Source: GCA-003244245 sp050699595
GTDB taxonomy: Bacteria > Actinomycetota > Actinomycetes > Mycobacteriales > Pseudonocardiaceae
Direction: 5' to 3'
Assembly: GCA_050699595.1 (NCBI GenBank)
Contig: JBOHFI010000020.1
Coordinates: 1-64,000 of the forward strand
Length of the DNA: 64,000 nucleotides
Shown in pieces: positions 48,055-56,007 of this stretch. Positions within the stretch are counted from its first letter, which is position 1. The number at the start of each line of letters is the position of its first letter. A program made the translations under genes and the position numbers. The notes under the pieces were generated by a model. That model was not told where the DNA came from, made no database searches, and worked only from the letters and a program-made list of their open reading frames with translations.

Positions 48055-48336
48055 AGAGTGGCCACGCCAGGATCCCAGCAGTCAGAACGATGTAACTCGT
48101 GGGGTGGAGGGGACACCTATGACTGTTGTGGCGATGGATATGTCGAAGCGGGCCAGCACCTGAGGACCGATCGGCCGCCGCAGACGCCCCTGGGGACTAA
48201 GTACTACGGGTGAAGACACCCGCCACCGGCGACGATACCGTTCATTCCATACCGTTGGCGAGCACGGTGTGCGCCTACTCACCTATGCAGTGGACCGGCG
48301 GAAAAATCCGGTCGGAGAACCGGCGAGGTGTAACGA
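48055..48336. other. Intergenic region before the flavin reductase
   Basis: These 282 bases hold no convincing gene. The promoter of the flavin reductase is expected here. GAGGTGTAAC at its end is the ribosome binding site for ATG 48337. Confidence 0.45.
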
Positions 48337-48852
48337 ATGTCGCTCGAAGAACTGACCGGACTCGACCCTACGGCCCTGCGCGGCGTGCTCGGCTATTTCG
48401 TCACCGGGGTCGTCGTCATCACGACCGAGGACGACCGGGGACCGGTGGGCCTCACGGCGAACTCATTTACGTCCGTCTCGCTGCAGCCGCCACTTGTGCT
48501 CTTCTGTGTCCACCAGTCCTCGCGGGTACGGCAGAGTCTCGACGATTCCAGTTTCGTAGGGGTGAACATCCTGGGCGAGGAACAGGAACCGGTGTCACGC
48601 CAGTTCGCCGCCCCGTGGGACGACCGGTTCACGGGTATGGCGGTGCACACCGGGAACACCGGCGCCCCACTGCTTTCCGACGCGCTCGCCCACCTCGAAT
48701 GCGAAGTCGAGAAGCAGGTGGACGCGGGCGACCACGTGATCGTGCTCGCCCGCGTCCACCATCTGGGTGTGCGCAGCGAAGGACGTCGGCCGCTCACGTT
48801 CTTCGGCGGCCGATACGGCAGGCTCCATGACGACGCGCGGTGGCCTGATTGA
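48337..48852 (+). CDS. Flavin reductase (RutF/HpaC-like)
   Basis: A 171-residue FMN/FAD-binding split-barrel protein. The opening LRGVLGYFVTGVVVITTEDD and GPVGLTANSFTSVSLQPPLV are signature phrases of two-component flavin reductases; VGVNILGEEQEPVSRQFA and PLTFFGGRYGRL complete the family. It reduces free flavin with NAD(P)H and hands it to a partner. The FADH2-dependent halogenase gene ends 9 bases downstream on the opposite strand, so it is the natural supplier of reduced flavin for that enzyme. Confidence 0.93.
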   Translation: MSLEELTGLDPTALRGVLGYFVTGVVVITTEDDRGPVGLTANSFTSVSLQPPLVLFCVHQSSRVRQSLDDSSFVGVNILGEEQEPVSRQFAAPWDDRFTGMAVHTGNTGAPLLSDALAHLECEVEKQVDAGDHVIVLARVHHLGVRSEGRRPLTFFGGRYGRLHDDARWPD

Positions 48853-48861
48853 GACGTTCTC

Positions 48862-50556
48862 TCAGAAAGCTCGGCGGCCGGCGGCCACAGCCTTGACGAC
48901 CTCTTTCGCCGTGTCGAGGTAGATCTCCCTGACATCGGCCGGGGCCTGCCGCAGGATCCATCCCAGCAACGAGATCAGCGATTTCGCGTCAGGTTTGAGG
49001 AATCGCTTCTCAATGTCGCTGAAGCCGAACTTGTGCGGGATGTAGTCCGCGGACTTGAGGTGCGCGAACAACCGCTGCGCGGCCTCGGCCGGATCCCGTG
49101 TTCCCGCGTCCACGGCGGCGGTGTTGGCCACCATATCGTCGAACAGTTTCTTGTAACCGTCGTGATCCGGCCACCACAGGCCGACGTTCGGCGGATCCTC
49201 CAGCGCGCGAAGGTGGCCGTCGTCACCGGTCTGGCGGAACCTGGCGAGCGCGCTCTGCAGTCGGTTCCCACCGACGACCGAACCGTAGGCCCACACCCGG
49301 AACACCGCGCTCCACAGCTCGTAGTGGTCGAACGAGATGAACGCGGAATTGACCAGGTCGTCGTTGTAGTCCAGCAGCCCCTGTTCAAGCCGCTCGATGT
49401 ACTCGAAGCGCTCGACGGAGAAGTCGTCGTCGGCCAGCGCCTCCAGCAACCGCCAGCCGAGCGCGTTGATCACCTCGGCGGTGTTGGAGATCCCGCGGGA
49501 GAACAACGGGTCTATGAAGCCGGCCGCGTGCGACATGAGGCACCAGCGCGGGCCGATCGAGCGCGTCGACGAGTACTGCAGTCGCGACGTGGAAACCCAC
49601 TCCCGGACCGGTTTCGCGCCCGCGAACTGCCGTCGCACCGCGGGAAAGCGCGACGCGAACTCGAAGAACTCAGCCTCGGGGCTCAAGCGCTCCGATTTCG
49701 GGTACTTCCGCTCGTCCATAGTGAGGCCCACACTGCACAACGAGTTGGTCGAACGCGGGTTGTTGCCGAAGGGGATCACCCAGAACCAGCCGCGGTCGAA
49801 GTGGTGGTGCATGGTGCCGTGGTGCCACGGCACCGGCGGCCGCTGCGCGTCGCTGTGCCACAGCACGTCATCCGCCCTGGGCACATCGATCATATGCGTG
49901 AAGATCGAGCGTGAGTGATGTTTGAGCCTGCTCGGTTCCTCACGCAAGCCGAGTTTCGCGGCCAATGGCGAGCGGAAACCGCTCGCGTCGACCAGGTAAC
50001 GGCCGCGAAACTCGCTGCCGTCCTTACCCCGCACCAGGACGCCGTCATCGGTGACCTCGACGTCGGTGACCAGGTGACCGAGCTTGACATCGCAGCCGTA
50101 ACGCACGGCGGTGTGGAAAAGATAGGTGTCGGTGTCCTGCCGGAACAGGTGGCTGGACTTGTTGAGGACGCCCGGTGTGTTGAGCTGGGCCGCCTCCCAC
50201 CAGTTCGGCTCCTTCCCCATCTCGTGCCGCAGGAAGCCGAAATGCTTCTTCCAGCCGAATGAGTGGTTGATCTCGCTGACGCAGGAATCGAACGTCGCCA
50301 GAGTCGCGATCTCCGGCACACCATACCGCTCCGCGATCGACCGCAGGAGCAGCAGGGTGTACCCGATCATCGACTCGCCGACCGCGAACTTCGGATGGCT
50401 GCCCGCGTCGATCAGCAGCGTCTTCGCTCCGTTGCGGGCGAGTACCGCGCCCAGTACGGATCCCGCGAGCCCGGCGCCGAGGATGATGACGTCAGCGTCT
50501 GGTTCATGGCCCGTTTCATGGTGCGGCCGGGTGGGTTTGCTCTGCGTAGTCGTCAT
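48862..50556 (-). CDS. FADH2-dependent halogenase
   Basis: A 564-residue flavin halogenase of the non-tryptophan, carrier-bound or polyketide-acting kind (ChlB4/CndH-like in outline). FAD site IILGAGLAGSVLGAVLARNG at about residues 25-44; the diagnostic halogenase motif W-x-W-x-I-P is present as WFWVIP at residues 257-262; the phrase ASGFRSPLAAKLG and the late AAGFIDPLFSRGIS (flavin contact) are intact. It converts chloride or bromide to hypohalous acid and halogenates an activated ring or beta-keto position. Its ATG overlaps the stop of the upstream halogenase-like gene (ATGA, 50553-50556), and it is the last gene of the five-gene PKS operon. Confidence 0.93.
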   Translation of the reverse strand: MTTTQSKPTRPHHETGHEPDADVIILGAGLAGSVLGAVLARNGAKTLLIDAGSHPKFAVGESMIGYTLLLLRSIAERYGVPEIATLATFDSCVSEINHSFGWKKHFGFLRHEMGKEPNWWEAAQLNTPGVLNKSSHLFRQDTDTYLFHTAVRYGCDVKLGHLVTDVEVTDDGVLVRGKDGSEFRGRYLVDASGFRSPLAAKLGLREEPSRLKHHSRSIFTHMIDVPRADDVLWHSDAQRPPVPWHHGTMHHHFDRGWFWVIPFGNNPRSTNSLCSVGLTMDERKYPKSERLSPEAEFFEFASRFPAVRRQFAGAKPVREWVSTSRLQYSSTRSIGPRWCLMSHAAGFIDPLFSRGISNTAEVINALGWRLLEALADDDFSVERFEYIERLEQGLLDYNDDLVNSAFISFDHYELWSAVFRVWAYGSVVGGNRLQSALARFRQTGDDGHLRALEDPPNVGLWWPDHDGYKKLFDDMVANTAAVDAGTRDPAEAAQRLFAHLKSADYIPHKFGFSDIEKRFLKPDAKSLISLLGWILRQAPADVREIYLDTAKEVVKAVAAGRRAF

Positions 50557-52247
50557 CGTCGCCAGTCCGTTAGTGTGAGTTTCGACAGCTTCGGCAGTAT
50601 GATCGTTTTACGGAGGTCCGCAGGTTTCGGTGCCGTAGCGGCCACCGCCTGTGATATCAACCTGCTGATCTCCGGCGGTGCCGCTGTCTTCGACCAGGCG
50701 AGCATCCGGAGGAGCTGGAGCGGGCCGGGGTTGTAGAACCGGACACTGGGGTCACCGAAGCGCAGCGGTAAGGGCGCGAAGTCCGCGTCGCCGAGCCGCT
50801 CGAAGAGCCGGTCGGCCGCCATCCGCGGGTGCACGCTACCCCGCGCCACCGCGTCGCAGAGCTCGGCGGTCGTACGCAGCAACTCGTTGTAGCCGTCGTG
50901 GGTGGGAAACGGTGACCCTACGTGCTTGGCGTTCTCCAGCTCGCGCAACGCGGAGTCGCGGCCGGTGGCCCGCAGCTGCGCGACCGCCGCCTGCAGTTGC
51001 AGGGTGCCCAGCAGCGAACCCAGCTCCCAGACCCGCAGCACCGCCTTCCACAGCGCGCGGTCGGTCAGTGACTGGTGGATCATCGTGACGAGCTGGTCGT
51101 TGACGTCGATCAGCTGTGTCTGCAACCGTTCCACGTACTCGAAGCGAGAAGGAGCGAAGTCGTCGTCCGTCGCCGCCGCGATCAGCCGCGACGCCAGCGC
51201 GTTGACCACTTCGAGCGAGGTGATGAGCGAGCGGGACAGGAACGGGTCGACCTCGCCGGCGGCGTCACCGAGCACGCACCACCGGTGGCCGAAGGAGCGC
51301 GACACGGAATGCTGCCGGCGACCGGTCGACACCCACGGCTGCACCGCCTTCGCCCGTTCGAACAGGCCGGCGGCAGCGGGAATCCTGGCGAGCAGCGACC
51401 GGAACTCCGCTTCGGGGTCGTCGGTCTGCTCGAACCTGTCTGCGTCCAGGGAAAGACCGACGCTGCACACCAGGTTGGTGCTACCTCGGTGGTTGCCGAA
51501 CGGCGTCGTCCAGAGGTAGCCGCCGTCGAACAGGTGGTAGAGCGTTCCGTGGTGCCACGGCACGGGAGCCTTCGAGTGCGGCTCGCAGACGTCGTCGAAC
51601 GGCCGCACGCCGACCATGTGCGTATAAAGGCTCCTGGTGCGTGCCCGCAGGCGCGTCGGCTCCTCCACCACGTCGGCCAGGTTTGCGAGCCGCCCATCGC
51701 CGGCTTGGGTGTCGACCACGAACCGCGCCCGGTATTCGTCCCCGCCCGAGGTGCTGATCGAGACCTCGTCCTCGCCAAGCCGGATGTCCGTGACGGACGT
51801 CTGCTGCCGCGCCCGCGCCCCGTACCGGATCGCCGTGTGGAACAGGTGCGCGTCGATGTCCTGCCGGTAGAGCGTCGCCTCGACGGGCACCGGCTTCGGG
51901 CTGGCGAGTTGGAAGACGTCCTCGGGGTCCTGCGTGCCCCCTGGCCCGTGATAGACGAAGCCCAGTGTCCGCCCCACGCCGACGGCCCGGCTCACCCGCT
52001 CGGTGATCGCGTCGAATCCGGCGAGGTCGGCGAATTCGGGCACGTGGTAGCGCTCGGCGAGGAGCCGGAACAGCTCGGAGGTGTAGGGAACGGCGGTCTC
52101 CCCGATGGAGAATCGAGGATGCGTGCCCGGGCCGACCATCAGGACCCGCAGGCCATGCCGCCCGAGTATCGCGGCAAGCGACGCCGCCGTCAGGTTCGTG
52201 CCGAGGATGGCCACGTCGTAGGGATCCCGCACGGGTGTGCTCATCAT
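50553..52247 (-). CDS. Halogenase-like flavoprotein paralogue with altered motifs
   Basis: A 564-residue protein identical in length to the adjacent halogenase and collinear with it (compare VPWHHGTLYHLFDGG with VPWHHGTMHHHFDRG, and AGEVDPFLSRSL with AGFIDPLFSRGI). Two key motifs differ. The FAD loop reads ILGTNLTAASLAAIL in place of GxGxxG, and the halogenase motif WxWxIP is YLWTTP at residues 244-249. The protein may have a different oxidative role, work as a non-catalytic partner, or bind flavin weakly. Its start overlaps the TetR stop (ATGA, 52244-52247). The paralogue pair looks like a tandem duplication with divergence. Confidence 0.88.
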   Translation of the reverse strand: MMSTPVRDPYDVAILGTNLTAASLAAILGRHGLRVLMVGPGTHPRFSIGETAVPYTSELFRLLAERYHVPEFADLAGFDAITERVSRAVGVGRTLGFVYHGPGGTQDPEDVFQLASPKPVPVEATLYRQDIDAHLFHTAIRYGARARQQTSVTDIRLGEDEVSISTSGGDEYRARFVVDTQAGDGRLANLADVVEEPTRLRARTRSLYTHMVGVRPFDDVCEPHSKAPVPWHHGTLYHLFDGGYLWTTPFGNHRGSTNLVCSVGLSLDADRFEQTDDPEAEFRSLLARIPAAAGLFERAKAVQPWVSTGRRQHSVSRSFGHRWCVLGDAAGEVDPFLSRSLITSLEVVNALASRLIAAATDDDFAPSRFEYVERLQTQLIDVNDQLVTMIHQSLTDRALWKAVLRVWELGSLLGTLQLQAAVAQLRATGRDSALRELENAKHVGSPFPTHDGYNELLRTTAELCDAVARGSVHPRMAADRLFERLGDADFAPLPLRFGDPSVRFYNPGPLQLLRMLAWSKTAAPPEISRLISQAVAATAPKPADLRKTIILPKLSKLTLTDWRR

Positions 52248-52867
52248 GTGCTCTCCAGTCGCGTTGGCGGGTCCGGGTGGGGCTCACCGTCACCGGGTGG
52301 GTCATCGATGACGTGCTGGATGCTGGGTTTGAGGAACTCGACGAGACCGTCGGTCGGCATCGACGCGAACGGCTCGGCCCGCAGGAGGTAGCGCAGGATC
52401 GCGAGGCCGAGCAGCTGCGTGCCGACGAACAGCGCGCGGCTGGGCGCCACGGTCCGGCCGGCGGAGTCCTGCAGACCGCGCAGGATGGGACCGCAGAGGA
52501 ATTCCTGCAGCAGTTCCACCGCCCGCTCGTTGTCCCCGAGTGAGCGGAGCACCGCGGTGAACCGGTCCCGCACGTCCGCGCGTTCCCAGCGGCCCAGGAA
52601 GGTCCTGACCACCGTCTCGGCGTCGACGGGGGTCGAGGGCACGGCTGGGTCGCCCTCCCATTCCGCCTCCACCGCCCGCACGAACAGGTTCTCCTTCGTC
52701 CGGTAGTAGTAGTGCACCAGCGCGGCATCCACGTCCGCCCTCGACGCGATCTCGCGGATGCTCGCGCCGGCGTATCCCTCGTCGGCGAACGTGCGCCGCG
52801 CCGCCGCCAGCACGCGCTGCGCGGTGTCTCTCGTGTCGGCTCCCGGGTCTCCTGATCGGCCGGTCAT
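52244..52867 (-). CDS. TetR-family regulator embedded in the PKS operon
   Basis: A 207-residue repressor. The N-terminal helix-turn-helix domain reads RVLAAARRTFADEGYAGASI then REIASRADVDAALVHYYYRT, the classic TetR recognition helix. The C-terminal ligand domain is helical (FLGRWERADVRDRFTAVLRS). Both ends overlap neighbours by ATGA, with the single-module PKS upstream and the halogenase-like gene downstream, so it is made in fixed ratio with the biosynthetic enzymes. It may sense the product or an intermediate and repress the operon or an exporter gene outside the window. Confidence 0.93.
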   Translation of the reverse strand: MTGRSGDPGADTRDTAQRVLAAARRTFADEGYAGASIREIASRADVDAALVHYYYRTKENLFVRAVEAEWEGDPAVPSTPVDAETVVRTFLGRWERADVRDRFTAVLRSLGDNERAVELLQEFLCGPILRGLQDSAGRTVAPSRALFVGTQLLGLAILRYLLRAEPFASMPTDGLVEFLKPSIQHVIDDPPGDGEPHPDPPTRLEST

Positions 52868-55800
52868 TGCGCCACCCCCGCAGTCGCCGCGACGCGGTGG
52901 CCGGCATGGTCGCCGCGAACCTGGGCCAGCAGCAGTTCGTGCCAGTACTCCGCCGAGACTTCGAAGAACCGCCGCGCGGGCAGGGACGAGAGCCGCAGAT
53001 CCGTGCGGTAGCGGTCGATCAGGCTCATCGCCATCAGCGAGTCGAGGCCGAGCTCGACGAGGTCACTGTCCATCGTGACCTCTCCGGGGTCGAGGTCGAG
53101 CGCCTGCTCGATGCTGCCGAGCACGTAGGCGAGGAGCAGCTCGCCGCGCTCGGTGTCATCGCCTGCCCGCAGCACGCTCGCCAGGATCTCCGAGCGTTCG
53201 GCGGGCTCGTCGGCCCGCTCTCCTTCGGTCGAGACGGCCGGCCGCACGCTCGCCCGCGTGGTGAAGAAGAAACGCTCCCGCTGGAATGGGTACGTGGGCA
53301 GCGCGACACGCCCCTTGCCGCCGCGGTGCACCGCGGTCCAGTCCACCTGGACACCGGCGAGGTAGAACTCGCCGAGCGCGCGGTGGATCTGCTCGTCTTC
53401 GCCGGCTCGCCGGTGCAGCGAGGCGATCCAGCGGTAGCGTTCGTTCCTCAGCGTTCGCGAGCCGAGACCGAGCAGTGTCCTACCGGGGCCGATCTCGGCG
53501 AAGCACGTCACGCCGAGGGTCTCCAGCGCGCGCATGCCGTCGGCGAACCGAACGGGATGGCGTGCGTGCCGGGCCCAGTAGTCGGGTGCGGCGAGCGTGT
53601 TCTCCTCGACGAGCTCACCGGTCAGGTTCGACACGAGCGGGATCCTCGGCGCTCGCACGGTGATCTCGCCGGCTACGTCGGACAGCCGCGACAGGACCGG
53701 GTCCAGCAGCGCGGAGTGGAACGCGTGCGAGACCCGCAGATCCCGCACGCGCAACCCCTCCCCGGTCAGCTTCTCGCGCAGGGTGGCGATCTCGGTGGCG
53801 GCACCGGAGAGCACCGTGTCGAACTCGCTGTTCACCGCCGCCACGTCCAGCGCGAGCCCGGCCGCCCGGACCTTCTCCCGCGCGGCGGCCTCCTCCAACG
53901 GCACCGCGAGCATCCGCCCCGGCTGGTCGACCCCCTGCATCAGGCGGCCGCGAGTGACCACCAGCCGCAGCGCGTCGGTCAGCTCCAGGACCCCGGCGAC
54001 CGTCGCCGCCACGTACTCGCCGAGGCTGTGCCCGAGCACCGCAGCCGGGCGCACACCCCAGGACATCCAGAGCCGCGCGAGGGCGTACTCGACGGCGAAC
54101 AGCGCGGGCTGGGTGTATTCGGTCTGGTCGAGCGGGGTTTCCCGGCCGTCGGTGGGAAAGAGGATCTCACGCAGCGGACGCGCCAGCTGCCCGGAGAGCG
54201 CCTCGGCGCAGTCGTCGAGCGCGGCGCGGAATTCGGGCTGGGTCTCATAGAGCCCGCGACCCATGTTCACGTACTGCGCGCCCTGCCCGCTGAACAGGAA
54301 GGCCACCCGGTTGCGGTGCCGCGGCGCGGCCTTCCCGGTGATCACGCGCGCGGCCCTGCCGGTGTCCAGGTACTCGCCGAGCTGCGCGGTGACCTCAGCA
54401 GTCGAAGTACCGAGGACCGCGAGCCGGTGCGGGTGATGCGAGCGCCCCAGCGCGGCGGTGCGGCACACCGCGTTCAGCGGCAGGTTCTCGTCGAGCCGTT
54501 CGCGATACCGCCCCGCGAGCGCCCGCAGCCCACTGGTCGACCGGGCCGACAGCGCCAGCAACCCCAACTTTCCGGACTCGGTGTCCCCGTCATCGGTGTC
54601 CGTGCCGTCGGTGAGCGCGACCGGCGGTGCGGACGCGATGATCAGGTGCGCGTTCGTCCCGGACGCACCGAACGAGCTGACCCCGGCCAGCCGAGGGCCT
54701 TGCGTGTCCGGCCAGTCCACCCCCGCGGTGGGCACCGCCACGGAGATCCGGTCCCAGTCGATGTTCGGGTTGGGCTCGTGAAAGTGCAGGTGCGGTGGGA
54801 TCCAGCCGTGGTGCACCGCGAGCGTGGCCTTGATCACGCCCGCGATGCCGGCGGCGGCTTCGAGGTGCCCGATGTTGGTCTTCACCGAGCCGACCCACAG
54901 CGGGCGCTCCGCCGGGCGTGCCACGCCGTGCACCGCGTCGAGCGCGTGCAGTTCGATGGGGTCGCCGAGCGCGGTTCCGGTGCCGTGCGCCTCGACGTAG
55001 TCGATGTCGCACCCCCGCACCCCCGCGTCCCGCAGTGCGGCGCGCAGCACGTCCTGCTGTGCCGTGCCGTTCGGCACCGCGATCCCGCTCGACCGGCCGT
55101 CGTGGTTGACCGCGCTCCCGCGGATCACCGCGAGCACCCGGTCCTGGTCACGCCGCGCGTCGGACAGGCGCTTGAGTACGATCACGCCGCAGCCCTCGCC
55201 GCGCGCGTAACCGTCCGCGGCCGCGTCGAAGGTCTTGCACCGGCCGTCGGGCGACAACGCCTGCGCTTTGCTGACCAAGACGAAGCTGTACGGCGAGAGC
55301 AGCACGTTGACCCCACCCGCCAATGCCGAGTCACACTCCGCCCGCCGCAGGCTCTGGCAGGCGAGATGGATCGCCACCAGCGACGACGAGCACGAGGTGT
55401 CGATCATCAGCGCGGGGCCGTGCACGCCGAGGGTGTAGGCGAGCCGACCCGCGATGAGGCTGTTCTCCCCCATGACCTGGTAGCCGTCGACGTCCTCGAT
55501 CGGCGCGAACTGCTGGCGCATGCGGACGTAGTCGCTGGTGCCGGCGCCGAAGAAGATCCCGGTCCGCGCGCCCTGAAGCGAATCCGGTGCGATGCCCGCA
55601 TTCTCCAGCGCCGACCACGCCGTTTCCAGGGCGAGGCGCTGCTGGGGATCCATGCCGACCGCTTCGGCCCGGGACACCCGGAAGGGCACAGGGTCGAACT
55701 CCTCGACGCCGTCGACGAACCCGCCGTGGAGCACGTATGTCTTGCCGGGCACGCCGGGGTCCGGGTCGTAGTACGGCTCCGGATCCCAGCGATCGGCCGG

Positions 55801-56007
55801 GAACCGCGTGATGGCGTCGGTGGACGCGGCGAGCATGTCCCAGAAGTCGTCGATCCCTTCCACGCCACCGGGGAAACGGCAACCGGCGCCGACGACGGCG
55901 ATCGGCTCCCGCGCCGCGCGTTCGCGTTCGGTGAACGTCTCGCGCAGCATGGCGACCATGTCGAGCGCCTGCTCGAGCTTGCGCCTCAGTTCCTCCTCGT
56001 GAGCCAT
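52864..56007 (-). CDS. Type I polyketide synthase, one module (KS-AT-ACP)
   Basis: A 1047-residue single-module PKS. The first 30 residues are a coiled docking helix (EEELRRKLEQALDMVAMLRE). KS spans about 34-460, with active-site Cys near 206 in IDTSCSSSLVA, plus HGTGT and NIGH histidines. AT spans about 570-870, with GHSLGEY as the Ser motif and HAFHS, which predicts malonyl-CoA. ACP is near 990 (LGLDSLMAM, phosphopantetheine Ser). No KR, DH, ER or thioesterase is present, so the extension unit stays as a beta-ketone and release must occur elsewhere or spontaneously. ATG 56007 overlaps the upstream PKS stop as TGATG, with AGGAG before it. Confidence 0.94.
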   Translation of the reverse strand: MAHEEELRRKLEQALDMVAMLRETFTERERAAREPIAVVGAGCRFPGGVEGIDDFWDMLAASTDAITRFPADRWDPEPYYDPDPGVPGKTYVLHGGFVDGVEEFDPVPFRVSRAEAVGMDPQQRLALETAWSALENAGIAPDSLQGARTGIFFGAGTSDYVRMRQQFAPIEDVDGYQVMGENSLIAGRLAYTLGVHGPALMIDTSCSSSLVAIHLACQSLRRAECDSALAGGVNVLLSPYSFVLVSKAQALSPDGRCKTFDAAADGYARGEGCGVIVLKRLSDARRDQDRVLAVIRGSAVNHDGRSSGIAVPNGTAQQDVLRAALRDAGVRGCDIDYVEAHGTGTALGDPIELHALDAVHGVARPAERPLWVGSVKTNIGHLEAAAGIAGVIKATLAVHHGWIPPHLHFHEPNPNIDWDRISVAVPTAGVDWPDTQGPRLAGVSSFGASGTNAHLIIASAPPVALTDGTDTDDGDTESGKLGLLALSARSTSGLRALAGRYRERLDENLPLNAVCRTAALGRSHHPHRLAVLGTSTAEVTAQLGEYLDTGRAARVITGKAAPRHRNRVAFLFSGQGAQYVNMGRGLYETQPEFRAALDDCAEALSGQLARPLREILFPTDGRETPLDQTEYTQPALFAVEYALARLWMSWGVRPAAVLGHSLGEYVAATVAGVLELTDALRLVVTRGRLMQGVDQPGRMLAVPLEEAAAREKVRAAGLALDVAAVNSEFDTVLSGAATEIATLREKLTGEGLRVRDLRVSHAFHSALLDPVLSRLSDVAGEITVRAPRIPLVSNLTGELVEENTLAAPDYWARHARHPVRFADGMRALETLGVTCFAEIGPGRTLLGLGSRTLRNERYRWIASLHRRAGEDEQIHRALGEFYLAGVQVDWTAVHRGGKGRVALPTYPFQRERFFFTTRASVRPAVSTEGERADEPAERSEILASVLRAGDDTERGELLLAYVLGSIEQALDLDPGEVTMDSDLVELGLDSLMAMSLIDRYRTDLRLSSLPARRFFEVSAEYWHELLLAQVRGDHAGHRVAATAGVAQ

